Positions 44,383-53,811 are shown, counted from the first letter of the stretch. The stretch: DNA of 64,000 nucleotides from Brevibacillus ruminantium (GCF_023746555.1 NZ_CP098755.1:3173001-3237000), one strand, 5' to 3'. Notes: generated from the letters alone by a model not told the origin. Numbers and translations: made by a program.

Positions 44383-44850
44383 ATGCCGATGGTATCTGGG
44401 GAAATCATGCTTGTCATCTTGATCGTCATAGGGCTTATCGGTCGATCGCCCATTATCGCAACGGCTGCCAGCATCCTGCTTGTCTTAAAGTTGACTGCAC
44501 TGGAGCGACTGTTTCCGGTAGTGGAGCGGCGCGGTCTTGAGCTGGGACTGCTCTTCCTGACAATATCAGTGCTTGTACCGTTCGCCAGCGAAAAGATCTC
44601 CTGGCGTGACATTACTCCTTTATTTACAACCGTGATCGGTATGATGGCGCTTGCTGGTGGCGCGATCGCGACCTGGATGAATGGCAAGGGACTTGATCTG
44701 CTGCGCACAGAGCCTTCCATCATCGTCGGACTTGTGATCGGGTCCATCATTGGCATTGTCTTTTTGCGCGGGATTCCTGTCGGCCCGTTGATGGCTGCCG
44801 GCATTACCGCTTTTGTCCTGAAGCTCTGGGAATGGTTCGGCGGCCGTTGA
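44383..44850 (+). CDS. DUF441 (UPF0756) membrane protein
   Basis: Membrane protein of about 155 residues with four to five helices. The core segments [45 protein letters not shown] and [27 protein letters not shown] match the UPF0756/YtwI family. Function unknown. ATG at 44383 is chosen because it gives the family length and follows GGGG. TTG at 44338 and ATG at 44365 or 44407 remain possible. It follows comB with overlap or a small gap. Confidence 0.82.
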   Translation: MPMVSGEIMLVILIVIGLIGRSPIIATAASILLVLKLTALERLFPVVERRGLELGLLFLTISVLVPFASEKISWRDITPLFTTVIGMMALAGGAIATWMNGKGLDLLRTEPSIIVGLVIGSIIGIVFLRGIPVGPLMAAGITAFVLKLWEWFGGR

Positions 44851-44873
44851 GGTCCGCGCATCGCGCCATGAAC

Positions 44874-44912
44874 AAAAAAGCTGTACCCTCTTCAGGTACA
44901 GCTTTCTTTTTT
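44874..44912. terminator. Bidirectional terminator between DUF441 gene and efp
   Basis: AAAGCTGTACC (44877-44887) pairs perfectly with GGTACAGCTTT (44895-44905), an 11-bp stem and a 7-base loop. T runs lie on both sides, so it serves both converging genes. Confidence 0.9.
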
Positions 44913-44937
44913 GTGCGACCTACCGTATTTTCCCCAA

Positions 44938-45495
44938 CTACGCGCGGGAAACGTATGCCTCGGAACGGGTATCGATGATCAGCTTGTCTCCTTGTTCTAC
45001 GAAAAGCGGTACGTTCACCACGAAACCTGTTTCCAGGGTTGCTTTTTTCGTTACGTTGGAGGCTGTATCTCCTTTTACACCCGGCTCGCATTCGGTTACC
45101 GTCAGTTCAACGGTGTTTGGCAATTGAACTCCAAGTGTTTCGCCATTGTACTGCATGATTTGCACGTTCATGTTTTCCTTCAGGAAGTTCAGCTCGCGCT
45201 CGATCTGTTTGCTGGTAAACGTGAGCTGCTCATACGTTTCCGTGTTCATGAAGGTGTGCTCATCCCCGCTTGCATACAGGTACTGCATGGTAGATGTCTC
45301 AATACGGGCAGGGTTTACTTTTTCACCGCCGCGGAATGTCATCTCAGTCGTGTTGCCACTGCGAAGGTTGCGCAGTTTGGAACGAACAAAAGCTGCACCC
45401 TTCCCTGGCTTTACGTGCTGGAATTCGAGCACCTGAAAAATATCGCCATCTACTTCGATGGTTAAGCCGGTACGAAAATCGTTAACAGAGATCAT
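44938..45495 (-). CDS. efp: Elongation factor P
   Basis: Relieves ribosome stalling at polyproline. The 185-residue protein has the KOW-like N-terminal domain with the modified tip lysine at K32 (KPGKGAAFV), the central domain, and the C-terminal OB domain ending [21 protein letters not shown] Lys at position 32 fits the 5-aminopentanol-type modification of B. subtilis rather than beta-lysylation or rhamnosylation; this is an inference. It is downstream of papA by 41 bp. Confidence 0.96.
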   Translation of the reverse strand: MISVNDFRTGLTIEVDGDIFQVLEFQHVKPGKGAAFVRSKLRNLRSGNTTEMTFRGGEKVNPARIETSTMQYLYASGDEHTFMNTETYEQLTFTSKQIERELNFLKENMNVQIMQYNGETLGVQLPNTVELTVTECEPGVKGDTASNVTKKATLETGFVVNVPLFVEQGDKLIIDTRSEAYVSRA

Positions 45496-45536
45496 GTTAG
45501 TCCTCCCAAATCAACAAATAACACAAATAGTATAAA

Positions 45537-46604
45537 TTAGACGGGCAAAATGAGCAACTCTTTCGTCGACTGGGTCAACACCTCGTGACCGTCCGCCGTA
45601 ATCAGAACGTCGTCTTCTATCCGCACCCCGCCGATTCCGCTTAAATAGATACCGGGTTCCATCGTCACGACCATACCTGGCTCCAAGATAAACGGACTGA
45701 CCGTCGAAAGATTCGGCAGTTCGTGCACATCCATGCCGAGCCCATGGCCTGCACTATGTCCATACGCTTCGCCATAACCCGCTGCCGAGATGATATCACG
45801 CGTAACAGCATCCGCCTCTTTGCCGGAAATCCCCGGGCGCAGGACCTCCACACCGGCGATTTGCGCTTTCAGCACAATCTCGTAGATTTCCTTCATCTTG
45901 GCACTGGGCTCTCCGACGGAGACGGTGCGTGTGATATCGGAGTTGTATCCTTGGAATTGAGCGCCAAAATCGAGAGTAATCATCTCGCCTGCTTTGATAA
46001 TTTTATCACTGGCTCGTCCATGTGGCAGTGCCCCTCGTGGACCTGAGGCAGCAATGATGTCAAAGCCTACACCGGTAGCCCCCTGCTTTCTCATAAAGAA
46101 TTCCAGTTCTAGCGCCACATCCGCTTCACTTACCCCTGGCTTGATGTAACCGAGAATATGCTGAAAAGCATCATCAGCTATTTTCACAGCCTGCTTGATG
46201 ATCTCGACCTCGGATGCGTCCTTGTACATGCGCAGTTTTTCCATGAACCCGCTGGTTGGCATCAGTTCGACTCCTTCGAATGCCTCTTTCCATGTGGAAT
46301 ATGTACTGAATGACAAGCTGCCCTCAAACGCCAGGCGCTTCACACCTGCCTCTTTCAATACATTGGCAATCGCTTCCACTGCTTTTCGCTCATTGTTCAC
46401 CACTGTGAAAAGCGGGCACTGTTCTTTTGCCTGGTCGATATAACGGAAATCCGTGACCAGGTAGGCATCTTTTTGCGTTACAATGACCCAACCGGTTGAA
46501 CCGGTAAATCCGCTCAAATAACGACGATTTACTTCCGATTCCGTAATCAGTGCATCCGCACCAATCTGATCCAAGGCATCACGCAATTTGTCCAAACGAT
46601 TCAT
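45537..46604 (-). CDS. papA: Xaa-Pro peptidase (aminopeptidase P family)
   Basis: M24 metallopeptidase of 355 residues acting on X-Pro bonds. The N-terminal creatinase-type domain (1-125) is followed by the pita-bread domain. Metal ligands are visible in TLDFGAQFQGYNSDITRT (two Asp), GHGLGMDVHELP (His) and TMEPGIYL and VRIEDDV (Glu). It matches B. subtilis YqhT/PapA, directly upstream of efp. It is transcribed with aroQ upstream (48 bp). Confidence 0.92.
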   Translation of the reverse strand: MNRLDKLRDALDQIGADALITESEVNRRYLSGFTGSTGWVIVTQKDAYLVTDFRYIDQAKEQCPLFTVVNNERKAVEAIANVLKEAGVKRLAFEGSLSFSTYSTWKEAFEGVELMPTSGFMEKLRMYKDASEVEIIKQAVKIADDAFQHILGYIKPGVSEADVALELEFFMRKQGATGVGFDIIAASGPRGALPHGRASDKIIKAGEMITLDFGAQFQGYNSDITRTVSVGEPSAKMKEIYEIVLKAQIAGVEVLRPGISGKEADAVTRDIISAAGYGEAYGHSAGHGLGMDVHELPNLSTVSPFILEPGMVVTMEPGIYLSGIGGVRIEDDVLITADGHEVLTQSTKELLILPV

Positions 46605-46652
46605 CGAGACCTCTCCCTTTCTTCGTCAATCTCCTATTTTCTGGTTTCTCTG

Positions 46653-47090
46653 TCACTTCTTGATTTTATTCACGAGTGAGCGCAGCGCCCATTCATAGCC
46701 GTCGATTCCCAAGCCGACAATCTGTCCGATTACTACAGGGGCGATGACAGAATGGTGGCGGAATGATTCACGCGCATGGACATTGGAAATATGAACCTCA
46801 ATCGTCGGCAGCTCTACGGCAGCAATCGCATCTCGCAGTGCATAACTGTAATGTGTAAACGCCCCGGGATTGATGATGATGCCTTGATGTACCCCTTTGG
46901 CCCGATGAATGGCATCAATCAGATCACCCTCATGATTGGATTGACAATGCTCCAGATCCCCGTCCCATTCTTCCATGACTTTTTCCAGGCGTTTGACAAC
47001 ATCTTGCAGTGTTTCATGACCGTACACCTCTGGTTCTCGTTTCCCCAACAAATTCAGGTTTGGTCCATTTAACAACAGGACGGATATCAT
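46653..47090 (-). CDS. aroQ: Type II 3-dehydroquinate dehydratase
   Basis: Shikimate-pathway enzyme of 145 residues. It has the N-terminal GPNLNLLGKREPEVYG, the catalytic Tyr in its loop, NPGAFTHYSYALRDAI, EVHISNVHARESFRHHS and GLGIDGYEWALRSL, as in dodecameric type II enzymes (B. subtilis YqhS). It lies upstream of papA, with yqhR about 100 bp further upstream. Confidence 0.95.
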   Translation of the reverse strand: MISVLLLNGPNLNLLGKREPEVYGHETLQDVVKRLEKVMEEWDGDLEHCQSNHEGDLIDAIHRAKGVHQGIIINPGAFTHYSYALRDAIAAVELPTIEVHISNVHARESFRHHSVIAPVVIGQIVGLGIDGYEWALRSLVNKIKK

Positions 47091-47188
47091 GGATTATTCC
47101 TCCCTTATGGCAAACACGTTTTGCCTCTTTGTAAAAAAGATTTTACTAAAGAGTAATTTTACCATATGGGCAAAGGAATTGAACAGCA

Positions 47189-47692
47189 TCATGCTTGATC
47201 GTGCTGCTCCAATGTGACGGTCATACCCACGAACAGCCCGTAGGAAAGATACCAGCCGATTTCTGTGCTCAGCGTAGACTGATCCCAGTTCCCCATGCGA
47301 AAAAAGAAGCCGGCCACGACCAGCAGCATCAGCCCGTAAAGTAATCCGCTCCACCAGATTCGACTTCGCTTGAAAAGCACAGAGTAGAGGAAGACAGCTA
47401 GCAAGCTTTCAAAAAAAAGCATCAAAGCTCCCAGCCAGATGGCTGGCCAGGAATCCTCGTGTACCGCTCCAAGCATAGGCCGGGCATATGCCCCCAAGCC
47501 GTATGGTGTAAAATTCAAGAGATGCGCGAGCGAACGGGCAATGACTCCCCAGAAGACTGTCCCCCAGAAAGCAACCTCTACCATCTTGACAAAAGGGAAC
47601 GCCTTCGCCTTTCCGGCTGAATCGACCCCAACCTGCTCTCTTTCCTCTGTTTCGTTTCTGTCCCTATACCCTCTTGTCTTTGTCATGCTCAT
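47189..47692 (-). CDS. yqhR: YqhR-family membrane protein
   Basis: Membrane protein of 167 residues with a charged N-terminal region (1-35) and four helices (about 40-60, 80-100, 110-130, 140-160). It matches B. subtilis YqhR by place and pattern (WGVIARSLAHLLNFTPYGLG). Function unknown. The start at 47692 follows GGGGTGATATCGG. It is divergent from yqhQ. Confidence 0.85.
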   Translation of the reverse strand: MSMTKTRGYRDRNETEEREQVGVDSAGKAKAFPFVKMVEVAFWGTVFWGVIARSLAHLLNFTPYGLGAYARPMLGAVHEDSWPAIWLGALMLFFESLLAVFLYSVLFKRSRIWWSGLLYGLMLLVVAGFFFRMGNWDQSTLSTEIGWYLSYGLFVGMTVTLEQHDQA

Positions 47693-47815
47693 CCGATATC
47701 ACCCCGTTCGTAGTATGCGCAAAACCTGCTGCTTTCACTAATGGGGCCCGAATAACCGGTTAACGGAACTGCCAGTAGCCTGCAAGCTTCGTTTCCGTTA
47801 GAATATGAGGTAAGG

Positions 47816-48763
47816 ATGGTGATAGGATTGGCGCAACAAAACGTACCCAGTTACGGCGGTCAAGCCGTCATAGAAGGCGTAATGTTCGGCGGTAAGCAAG
47901 TTACCGTGACGGCCATTCGCAGAAAAAGTCAGGAGATCGAATACTTCGAAGCGCCGCGGACAGAATTTCCATGGGTGAGGGCTTTAAAAAAGATCCCTTT
48001 TATCCGGGGTCTCGTGGGCTTGATTGAAGCGAGCGCCAATGGAGCCAAGCACCTGAATTTTGCCTCTGATCGATACAGCCTAGAATCCGACGAGGAAGTA
48101 TCTGCGGGTCCATCACGAATGCAAATGATTTTTGGCGTGGCCGTCGTGGGCATCTTGTCGTTCCTATTCGGCAAGTTTGTCTTCACACTCGTCCCTGTTT
48201 TCCTCGCCAAGTTTTTATTGGGGAACTGGGTGCCCGATGGAATTGCCCAAAACCTTGCTGAAGGTGTCATCAAGCTGATCCTTCTTTTGGGGTATATCAT
48301 GGCAATTGCCCAGGCCCCTATCATCAAGAGGTTGTTTCAGTACCACGGAGCAGAGCATAAGGTGATTAACGCCTATGAATCCGGGGTAGACTTAACGGTA
48401 GAGAATGTGCAAAAATTTTCCACCCTGCATTACCGTTGCGGAAGCAGCTTCTTGATCTTTACAGTGATTATTGGCGTTGTGATTTATTCGTTGTTTACCT
48501 ATGATACCCTTTGGGATCGGGTGGTCCAACGAATTGTACTGCTGCCGGTTGTCATCGGGGTCTCGTATGAGTTCCTGCAATGGACAAATAAATTGCGGGA
48601 CACGCCTGTACTTCGGTACTTGGGGTATCCGGGCTTGTGGCTGCAAAAAATTACCACACGGGAACCGGATGACAGTCAAGTGGAAGTAGCGATTGCGGCT
48701 TTCGAAAAGATGCGTACACGCGATACCGAGATGAATAAGCAAGGACTGGTTACTACCGGATGA
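47816..48763 (+). CDS. yqhQ: DUF1385 membrane protein YqhQ
   Basis: Polytopic protein of 315 residues with five membrane helices and cytosolic ends. Family traits are SYGGQAVIEGVMFGG near the start, the YHGAEHKVINAYESG motif in the middle, and HYRCGSSFLIFTV. DUF1385 proteins are of unknown function and metal-binding is suspected from the conserved His/Glu. The ATG has GAGGTAAGG upstream; a TTG at 47828 is less likely. It is followed by the yqhP-like gene. Confidence 0.9.
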   Translation: MVIGLAQQNVPSYGGQAVIEGVMFGGKQVTVTAIRRKSQEIEYFEAPRTEFPWVRALKKIPFIRGLVGLIEASANGAKHLNFASDRYSLESDEEVSAGPSRMQMIFGVAVVGILSFLFGKFVFTLVPVFLAKFLLGNWVPDGIAQNLAEGVIKLILLLGYIMAIAQAPIIKRLFQYHGAEHKVINAYESGVDLTVENVQKFSTLHYRCGSSFLIFTVIIGVVIYSLFTYDTLWDRVVQRIVLLPVVIGVSYEFLQWTNKLRDTPVLRYLGYPGLWLQKITTREPDDSQVEVAIAAFEKMRTRDTEMNKQGLVTTG

Positions 48764-48793
48764 GCATTTTGAAAATGATGAGGTGAGGCGCTT

Positions 48794-49135
48794 ATGTTTC
48801 CCCGTATACCCCCAGTCGTCCAGATCATCTTGTTGCTTGCTGTTTTCGGCTTTTTGTTTCGACTTTACAACAATCCGCTAAACATGCTGGTGATCATCGG
48901 GCTGTCTGTCCTGGTTTTCGTTCTGGTTCGGAACTATCTGAGAAAGGGAACGTTTTTTTCTGGCGCTGGAAAGCAAAAAACAACGAAGCCAAAAGCATCG
49001 CCCCAACGTGCTCCGTTGAAAAAGCAGCCCCAGCAAGCCCGAAAAAATCACCCCTTCCGGGTCATTGAAGGAAGCAAGGGAAAAACGAAGGAAAATAACG
49101 GCGACCATGACCCTCACAACCATATTTCTCAATAA
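48794..49135 (+). CDS. YqhP/SA1362-like small membrane protein
   Basis: Protein of 113 residues with two membrane helices (about 9-26 and 29-45) and a basic, Lys/Gln/Pro-rich cytosolic tail. Place and layout match B. subtilis YqhP (SA1362 family). The start follows GAGGTGAGGCGCTT. It lies 30 bp after yqhQ and shares a terminator with yqhO. Function unknown. Confidence 0.8.
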   Translation: MFPRIPPVVQIILLLAVFGFLFRLYNNPLNMLVIIGLSVLVFVLVRNYLRKGTFFSGAGKQKTTKPKASPQRAPLKKQPQQARKNHPFRVIEGSKGKTKENNGDHDPHNHISQ

Positions 49136-49142
49136 TGCACAA

Positions 49143-49180
49143 ACAAAAAAACAGGCTGCCTACACAAGGTTGCCTGTTTT
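49143..49180. terminator. Bidirectional terminator between yqhP-like and yqhO
   Basis: AAACAGGC (49147-49154) pairs with GCCTGTTT (49170-49177), with an inner CCT/AGG extension, and a T6 run on the plus side. The minus side reads into a TTTTTTT run. Its right arm overlaps the last codons of yqhO. Confidence 0.8.
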
Positions 49181-50104
49181 TTCTGTGGATGGCGGGTTCT
49201 TGCGAAAAACTTCGATATACTGATCAAAGTTCCATTGCTCCATAAAACGCGTAGCCGACTGAACCCCTGATTCAAACAGACGATTGCGCAGGTCAGGGGA
49301 AAGCTGAAACTGAGTCGTCCTGACGCCCAGCGTATTTAGAAAAATAGTGCGGACAGCATGGGCCCGATCCACGTACAGACGATCATGCGCATCCAGCATG
49401 GTCACAATAAGCTGTCTGGTAAATGAATAAAGCCCTCTGATCCGATACGCTTCCCGCTCAACTTTGTTGTCATGCAGACGAAAGCCAATCGTCGGCCAAC
49501 GGGGAATGCCGGGGACGTCAAATAGCCACACGGGATAATTGCTCAAAAGCGCCCCATCCACGATATAATGCCAAACTCCTTCTCTCATGATCTTCGCAGG
49601 CTGAAAAAAGTAGGGGATCGAAGAAGACATCCGAACAGCGCGAGCAACCGAAAAACGTTCCGGAATGTAATCAAAATGAACGAGGTCATCCGGCAGTATC
49701 AGCATTTTTCCCGAAGTGATATCCGATGCGATGATTCGCAGTTTATCCTGGGGCAAATCGCCAAAGGTGCGAATTCCTTTTTTTCGCAGCAGTTCTTCGA
49801 TGAAGCATTCCAAGCGGTCAGTCCGGTAGATTCCTTCCCGAAAAAACAGCTCATACAGAGGACCGACCACGGGGAGGCGTCCCATGCCTCTTCGTTCCAA
49901 AAACAGCAGGTAATCCAGCTTTTCAAAAATAGGGCGCAGCTCCTTGCTCTTATATCCCGCGCTGACCAGTGCTGCCACGATCGCTCCCGCCGAAGTCCCG
50001 GCTACTCTTTGCCACTCAAATCCATGCTTCTCCATGACCTCCAGTGCCCCGACAAAGGCGATTCCCTTTACTCCGCCTCCCTCAAACACAGCATCAGCCT
50101 TCAT
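49160..50104 (-). CDS. yqhO: Patatin-like phospholipase YqhO
   Basis: Patatin-family lipid acyl hydrolase of 314 residues. The oxyanion hole is GGGVKGIAFVGAL, the nucleophile serine lies in GTSAGAI, and the catalytic Asp in DGALLSNYP, so all dyad residues are present. The remaining C-terminal half is helical. It matches B. subtilis YqhO by order. The start follows GGGGGTGGGGATATGA. It lies 111 bp downstream of mntR, with a terminator between. Confidence 0.92.
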   Translation of the reverse strand: MKADAVFEGGGVKGIAFVGALEVMEKHGFEWQRVAGTSAGAIVAALVSAGYKSKELRPIFEKLDYLLFLERRGMGRLPVVGPLYELFFREGIYRTDRLECFIEELLRKKGIRTFGDLPQDKLRIIASDITSGKMLILPDDLVHFDYIPERFSVARAVRMSSSIPYFFQPAKIMREGVWHYIVDGALLSNYPVWLFDVPGIPRWPTIGFRLHDNKVEREAYRIRGLYSFTRQLIVTMLDAHDRLYVDRAHAVRTIFLNTLGVRTTQFQLSPDLRNRLFESGVQSATRFMEQWNFDQYIEVFRKNPPSTEKTGNLV

Positions 50105-50175
50105 ATCCCCACCCCCTCCTGCTGCTGATGATTCTCAGTATCCATATATAGCTGAAGAGCTTGTGCATTACGACA

Positions 50176-50208
50176 AAAAAACGCAAGCCCGAAGGCCTGC
50201 GTTTTTGT
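50176..50208 (-). terminator. Terminator of mntR
   Basis: AAAACGCA-GCC (50178-50189) pairs with GGC-TGCGTTTT (50194-50204) with one mismatch and a CGAA loop. The minus strand continues into a T7 run. Confidence 0.85.
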
Positions 50209-50215
50209 CATGCTG

Positions 50216-50647
50216 CTACTCTTCTTCTTTTTGCTCCTCTTCCATTTGGATTCGGCGCAAGTCTGCCACACGCTGTGGATCTTCCTGAAAATAGCGGACC
50301 AGATACTCAAAGCAGGAGATGGATTCCCAGCTCAGATGATGCTCGATCCCCTCAACATCCTGGTAAATATGCTCCTCGTCTACCCCAATCAAGCGCATGA
50401 ACTCCTCAAGGAGACTATGGCGATCGACGAGTCTTTTGCCTATTTTTTTGCCTTTCGGGGTGAGAACGAGGCCCCGATATTTCTCGTAGACGAGATACTT
50501 GTCTTTATCCAGCTTTTGAACCATTTTCGTAACCGATGAGGGATGTACCTCCAACGCTTCCGCAATATCGGAGACACGAGCGTAACCTTTTTCCTCAATT
50601 AAGCTGTAAATACGTTCCAAATAGTCTTCCATGCTGGGAGTTGGCAT
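50216..50647 (-). CDS. mntR: Manganese-responsive transcriptional regulator MntR
   Basis: DtxR-family repressor of Mn(II) uptake genes, 143 residues. The winged helix (1-70) includes [24 protein letters not shown]. The metal ligands of B. subtilis MntR are kept: D8 and E11 in EDYLERIY, then the E/H residues of [13 protein letters not shown]. The start at 50647 follows GAGGGATAC; a longer in-frame form lacks a ribosome binding site. Confidence 0.95.
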   Translation of the reverse strand: MPTPSMEDYLERIYSLIEEKGYARVSDIAEALEVHPSSVTKMVQKLDKDKYLVYEKYRGLVLTPKGKKIGKRLVDRHSLLEEFMRLIGVDEEHIYQDVEGIEHHLSWESISCFEYLVRYFQEDPQRVADLRRIQMEEEQKEEE

Positions 50648-50705
50648 ATGTATCCCTCGTTTCAAAACGGTATTTCGACAAGCTCCAAAAAAAGCATGTA
50701 GCACT

Positions 50706-50735
50706 ATCATACCGTGGATCGAGGCAGGGTTGCAA
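50706..50735 (-). promoter_or_regulatory. Sigma-A promoter of mntR
   Basis: TTGCAA (50730-50735) and TATGAT (50706-50711) on the minus strand are 18 bp apart, about 60 bp upstream of the mntR start. Confidence 0.55.
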
Positions 50736-50746
50736 GGGAAACATGT

Positions 50747-51304
50747 CTAGTTTACCGGTTTGGCTCCTTTCATTATGTCAATGGTGTGCACCAGTTGCAT
50801 TCCCAGCATTTCGACACGCTCCTGGAGGCGGGCATCCTTCAGCTTTCCATCGCTGTCAAAAGCGCTGTAGGCAGTTGGGACACTCGGGCTTGATGGCAGC
50901 GCCCAGGCATGCAGATTTCGCATGATCAGATGCAGAGTGTTTACTGTGTTGGTCGCTCCCAAGCTGCCTGCGGCTACACCCAGAACTGCGACAGGTTTGT
51001 CTTTCAATTGTCTTGCGGAAAGAAAATCAAGTGCATTTTTCAAAGCCCCACTGATCGTTCCGTGGTATTCAGGGGAAGCAATGATCAAACCATCTGCCTC
51101 GGAAATTTTGTTCACAAATTGGTGCACGATGGAAGGATAGGTGGTTTCATCATCTCGTACATCATAAATAGGCATAGGCCATTCAGCCAAATGGATCAGT
51201 TCGACCTGGGCACCTGCTTTTCGAGCGGAATCCAGCGCGATTTTCACTGCTTTTTTTGTGGTAGAGTCGGGGTTCATGCTTCCCGCAATTCCGATGATTT
51301 TCAT
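50747..51304 (-). CDS. NADPH-dependent FMN reductase
   Basis: Flavodoxin-like reductase of 185 residues. The FMN-phosphate loop is GIAGSMNPDSTTKKAV, and SPEYHGTISGALKNALDFLSA is the signature of the family that includes azoreductase and chromate/quinone reductases. The ATG at 51304 follows AGAGGTGAACATTTT. It has its own promoter and is divergent from the YkvI-like gene. Substrate unknown. Confidence 0.88.
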   Translation of the reverse strand: MKIIGIAGSMNPDSTTKKAVKIALDSARKAGAQVELIHLAEWPMPIYDVRDDETTYPSIVHQFVNKISEADGLIIASPEYHGTISGALKNALDFLSARQLKDKPVAVLGVAAGSLGATNTVNTLHLIMRNLHAWALPSSPSVPTAYSAFDSDGKLKDARLQERVEMLGMQLVHTIDIMKGAKPVN

Positions 51305-51344
51305 AAAATGTTCACCTCTTCTGCATACATTGCTGCTTGGTAAT

Positions 51345-51373
51345 AGTATACCTCCTTCTCTATATATAGTAAA
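51345..51373 (-). promoter_or_regulatory. Sigma-A promoter of the FMN reductase gene
   Basis: TTTACT (51368-51373) and TATACT (51345-51350) on the minus strand have exact 17-bp spacing. An AGGAGG inside the spacer is too far from the start codon to be the ribosome binding site. Confidence 0.6.
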
Positions 51374-51461
51374 CAAAAATGTTTATTTACCCTGATCCTG
51401 TTCTGAACAAGCCCCTCCCCCTCATACACTTGTACCAAGGTTGGATAAAGGATGATGATTG

Positions 51462-52490
51462 ATGGACAGAGGCTCCTGGCGAATTGCGGTTCTGTTTGCA
51501 GCAGCAGCGTTGGGTGGAACGTATCTGGTAGGATCTGAAGTGCTGCGCTTTTTTGCCTATTTCGGCTTTTGGGGAATACTGGGGATTCTGTTGGTCAGTG
51601 CTGGACTTGGTTGGTTGGGAATCCGGCTCTTTACTCTCAGCCACGAGCACGGATTTCGATCGCTGCATGATTTATTGTGTTACTGGTTCGGTGAAAAAAT
51701 TGCACCTGGCCTTTCTGTTCTTCTTCAACTGTTATTGCTCGCATACATCGGCACTTCAATAGGCGGTGCCACCTCGTTACTTCTGGACGGCAGCTTCAAA
51801 TTACTGCTCGCTCTCGTCCCTTTCCTGATCGCTTGTGTTTTCCTGCGGCATGGGTGGCCCGCTATGCTTCGCGGACTTTCCGCATTTTTGGTGATTGGCC
51901 TTCTGCTTATTGCCACAGCTTTTTTTGAACAGCCGCACATCACCATACCCTCTCTCGGGTACCAGTTGAACTTGCAATGGATGCTTCATGCTGCATTTTA
52001 TTTCGCGTTGCACTTTTTACTCATCCTGATCACTTGTCTGCCGCTCGCTTCGCGGGCATCCCGTGTGCAATCCATTCATTTCGGCGTCATCGTGGGCTGT
52101 TTACTTTTCTTCCTTATCGGTGTATGGACACAAGGTGTACTGCTCGGATACTGGCATGAGATTCACTCTACTGACATTCCCCTGCAAATAGTACTCATCT
52201 CCGCCCTACCCTTTGGCAAATGGATTCACAGTCTGGCTGTACTCGGACATGGGGGCCTGATACTCGCTGTGTGGATATACGCGTTGGCCACCCCAGTTGC
52301 TGTTCGTTACGATATCCGCTTATCAGCTCTCTTCGTGGTCATGATGATAACGACAGCCCTTTTCTCCGTACTAACTGCCCTTCTCCCCGTCACCGGATAC
52401 ATCGTCGCGATTGCCCTCACCTATTGTGCTCTGTTTTTGGTTATCTCTTTTGTCTGGAAGCTACAAAAACCTCAAAGCCCTGGGCGGTAA
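51462..52490 (+). CDS. YkvI-like polytopic membrane protein
   Basis: Membrane protein of about 342 residues with ten hydrophobic helices, short loops and no signal. It resembles the YkvI family (LeuT/SSS-type transporter fold) with GGTYLVGSEVLRFFAYFG at the first helix break. Transport substrate unknown. ATG at 51462 is chosen with AAAGGA nine bases upstream; TTG at 51459 is the alternative. It has its own terminator at 52475. It is not part of the conserved yqh order and is probably an accessory gene. Confidence 0.7.
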   Translation: MDRGSWRIAVLFAAAALGGTYLVGSEVLRFFAYFGFWGILGILLVSAGLGWLGIRLFTLSHEHGFRSLHDLLCYWFGEKIAPGLSVLLQLLLLAYIGTSIGGATSLLLDGSFKLLLALVPFLIACVFLRHGWPAMLRGLSAFLVIGLLLIATAFFEQPHITIPSLGYQLNLQWMLHAAFYFALHFLLILITCLPLASRASRVQSIHFGVIVGCLLFFLIGVWTQGVLLGYWHEIHSTDIPLQIVLISALPFGKWIHSLAVLGHGGLILAVWIYALATPVAVRYDIRLSALFVVMMITTALFSVLTALLPVTGYIVAIALTYCALFLVISFVWKLQKPQSPGR

Positions 52491-52512
52491 ATCATCCAGG
52501 GCTTCTTTCTTT
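52475..52512 (+). terminator. Terminator after the YkvI-like gene
   Basis: AAGCCCTGG (52475-52483) pairs perfectly with CCAGGGCTT (52496-52504), then CTTTCTTT. The left arm overlaps the last codons of the gene. Confidence 0.75.
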
Positions 52513-52560
52513 ATAGGAGGGATGCGCTGCTTCCGCGTCCATTCATGTGAACGAATCGCT

Positions 52561-53811
52561 CTACTGCTTCTCCATGGTTTGAACCATGTTCAACACGATG
52601 CGGACTGCCTGTACAACCGGTTCTTTCCCGTCTGTTAAAGCTCCCGCCGATTCTTTGGCATTGGTCTTTTGCCCTTCGATCAGAACCGCATTTGGCAAGC
52701 TGTTCTGCTTGAACAACTCCAGTCGTCTTTCTTCTTCTGCCGGCACCGTAGCTGCCAGGGCCACTCCCTCCTTTGCCAGCATGTCTGCTGTTTGATTGCG
52801 GTCTCCTGCGTATGTATAGACGGCAAGCGAGTTGCTTTGCTGGTCAAGCTTATCCAGATAGATCACGGCAGACATCTTTTCTTTTTCCGCTTTGGTCAGG
52901 TTGCCCAGATAATCTCGCAATCCTCGCTCGCCCTCTGCCCCTGCCCCCAGACTGACAAAACGCACCTCGAGACTGCCTGGGAGGGAAGCCAGTAGTCGCG
53001 CTGTCTCCAGTAAGGCAGCTACCCCCGATGCATCCTTTGCTTGCGGTGTTCCCGGCTGCGCGTCATGATGCGCGACGATCAGCGCGATCTTCGCTGCATT
53101 TCCTTGATTGGACTCTCGTACAGCGCTGAGGTTATATGATGTTTTTTTGATGATTGACCCCCCGGATACTTTGAGCTTCGCTGTCAGCTTTCCCCCCTGT
53201 TTCAGCCGCTCTTTAAGCTGCATTCCCTCCTGCTGGGAGATAGCCAAGACAGGCACTGCCATATCCAGCGGACCTCCGAGTGAGAGCCGAGCTGAATTTG
53301 CTGATTGGATCAGAATGACGCCTTTGGCATTTGTCGCGGCAGCGTACCTGATTTTTTCTCCTGCTGGCATGCCTCCCTCGCTGATTAAGAGGAGCTTTCC
53401 TTCTACCGCTTTGGTTGCAAAGTCCTGGACCGTGTCGGTCCCGGCATCGAGGATTTCCCCTTCGGCTTCTCCATTCGGGCCGAACTCAACTTTTTTCGGA
53501 GACCATTTCCCTGCTTCCGGCCCTATTTGCAAAGAAAGCTGGGTGGGATCATGATAGACGTAATAAGAAAAGGGGTGGAGGGTCGTGTGATATCCGTAAA
53601 TTCGCAGCCACTCCTCTATGTACACCACTGCGCGAAATTCTGACTCTGTTGCCGGGGGGCGGGGATTTGCGCTCAGCTTTTCCATATGCTCCTGTAAGCG
53701 CTCACGGTCTGCCGCTTCTCCAGCAGCGAGTCCCGGATTGTTTGACAAAAGCAAGAGCAAGCTCCATGCAATCGCAAGGCTGCTAAAAACTCTCTTCCTT
53801 GTTTTCATCAC
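52561..53811 (-). CDS. Secreted M28-like peptidase, metal site partly degenerate
   Basis: Exported protein of 416 residues. A signal peptide (1-30, basic then hydrophobic, with LAAGEA) is followed by a PA-like insert (about 110-225) and a zinc aminopeptidase-like domain (about 240-416). VAHHDAQPG and KDASG carry the first His and Asp ligands of M28, and YLDKL the Asp. However, the Glu-Glu pair reads GAEGERGL, so one Glu is lost, and the final SDH is replaced by RRLELF. It may be a weak or inactive peptidase, or a variant. It is divergent from dat. Confidence 0.7.
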   Translation of the reverse strand: MMKTRKRVFSSLAIAWSLLLLLSNNPGLAAGEAADRERLQEHMEKLSANPRPPATESEFRAVVYIEEWLRIYGYHTTLHPFSYYVYHDPTQLSLQIGPEAGKWSPKKVEFGPNGEAEGEILDAGTDTVQDFATKAVEGKLLLISEGGMPAGEKIRYAAATNAKGVILIQSANSARLSLGGPLDMAVPVLAISQQEGMQLKERLKQGGKLTAKLKVSGGSIIKKTSYNLSAVRESNQGNAAKIALIVAHHDAQPGTPQAKDASGVAALLETARLLASLPGSLEVRFVSLGAGAEGERGLRDYLGNLTKAEKEKMSAVIYLDKLDQQSNSLAVYTYAGDRNQTADMLAKEGVALAATVPAEEERRLELFKQNSLPNAVLIEGQKTNAKESAGALTDGKEPVVQAVRIVLNMVQTMEKQ

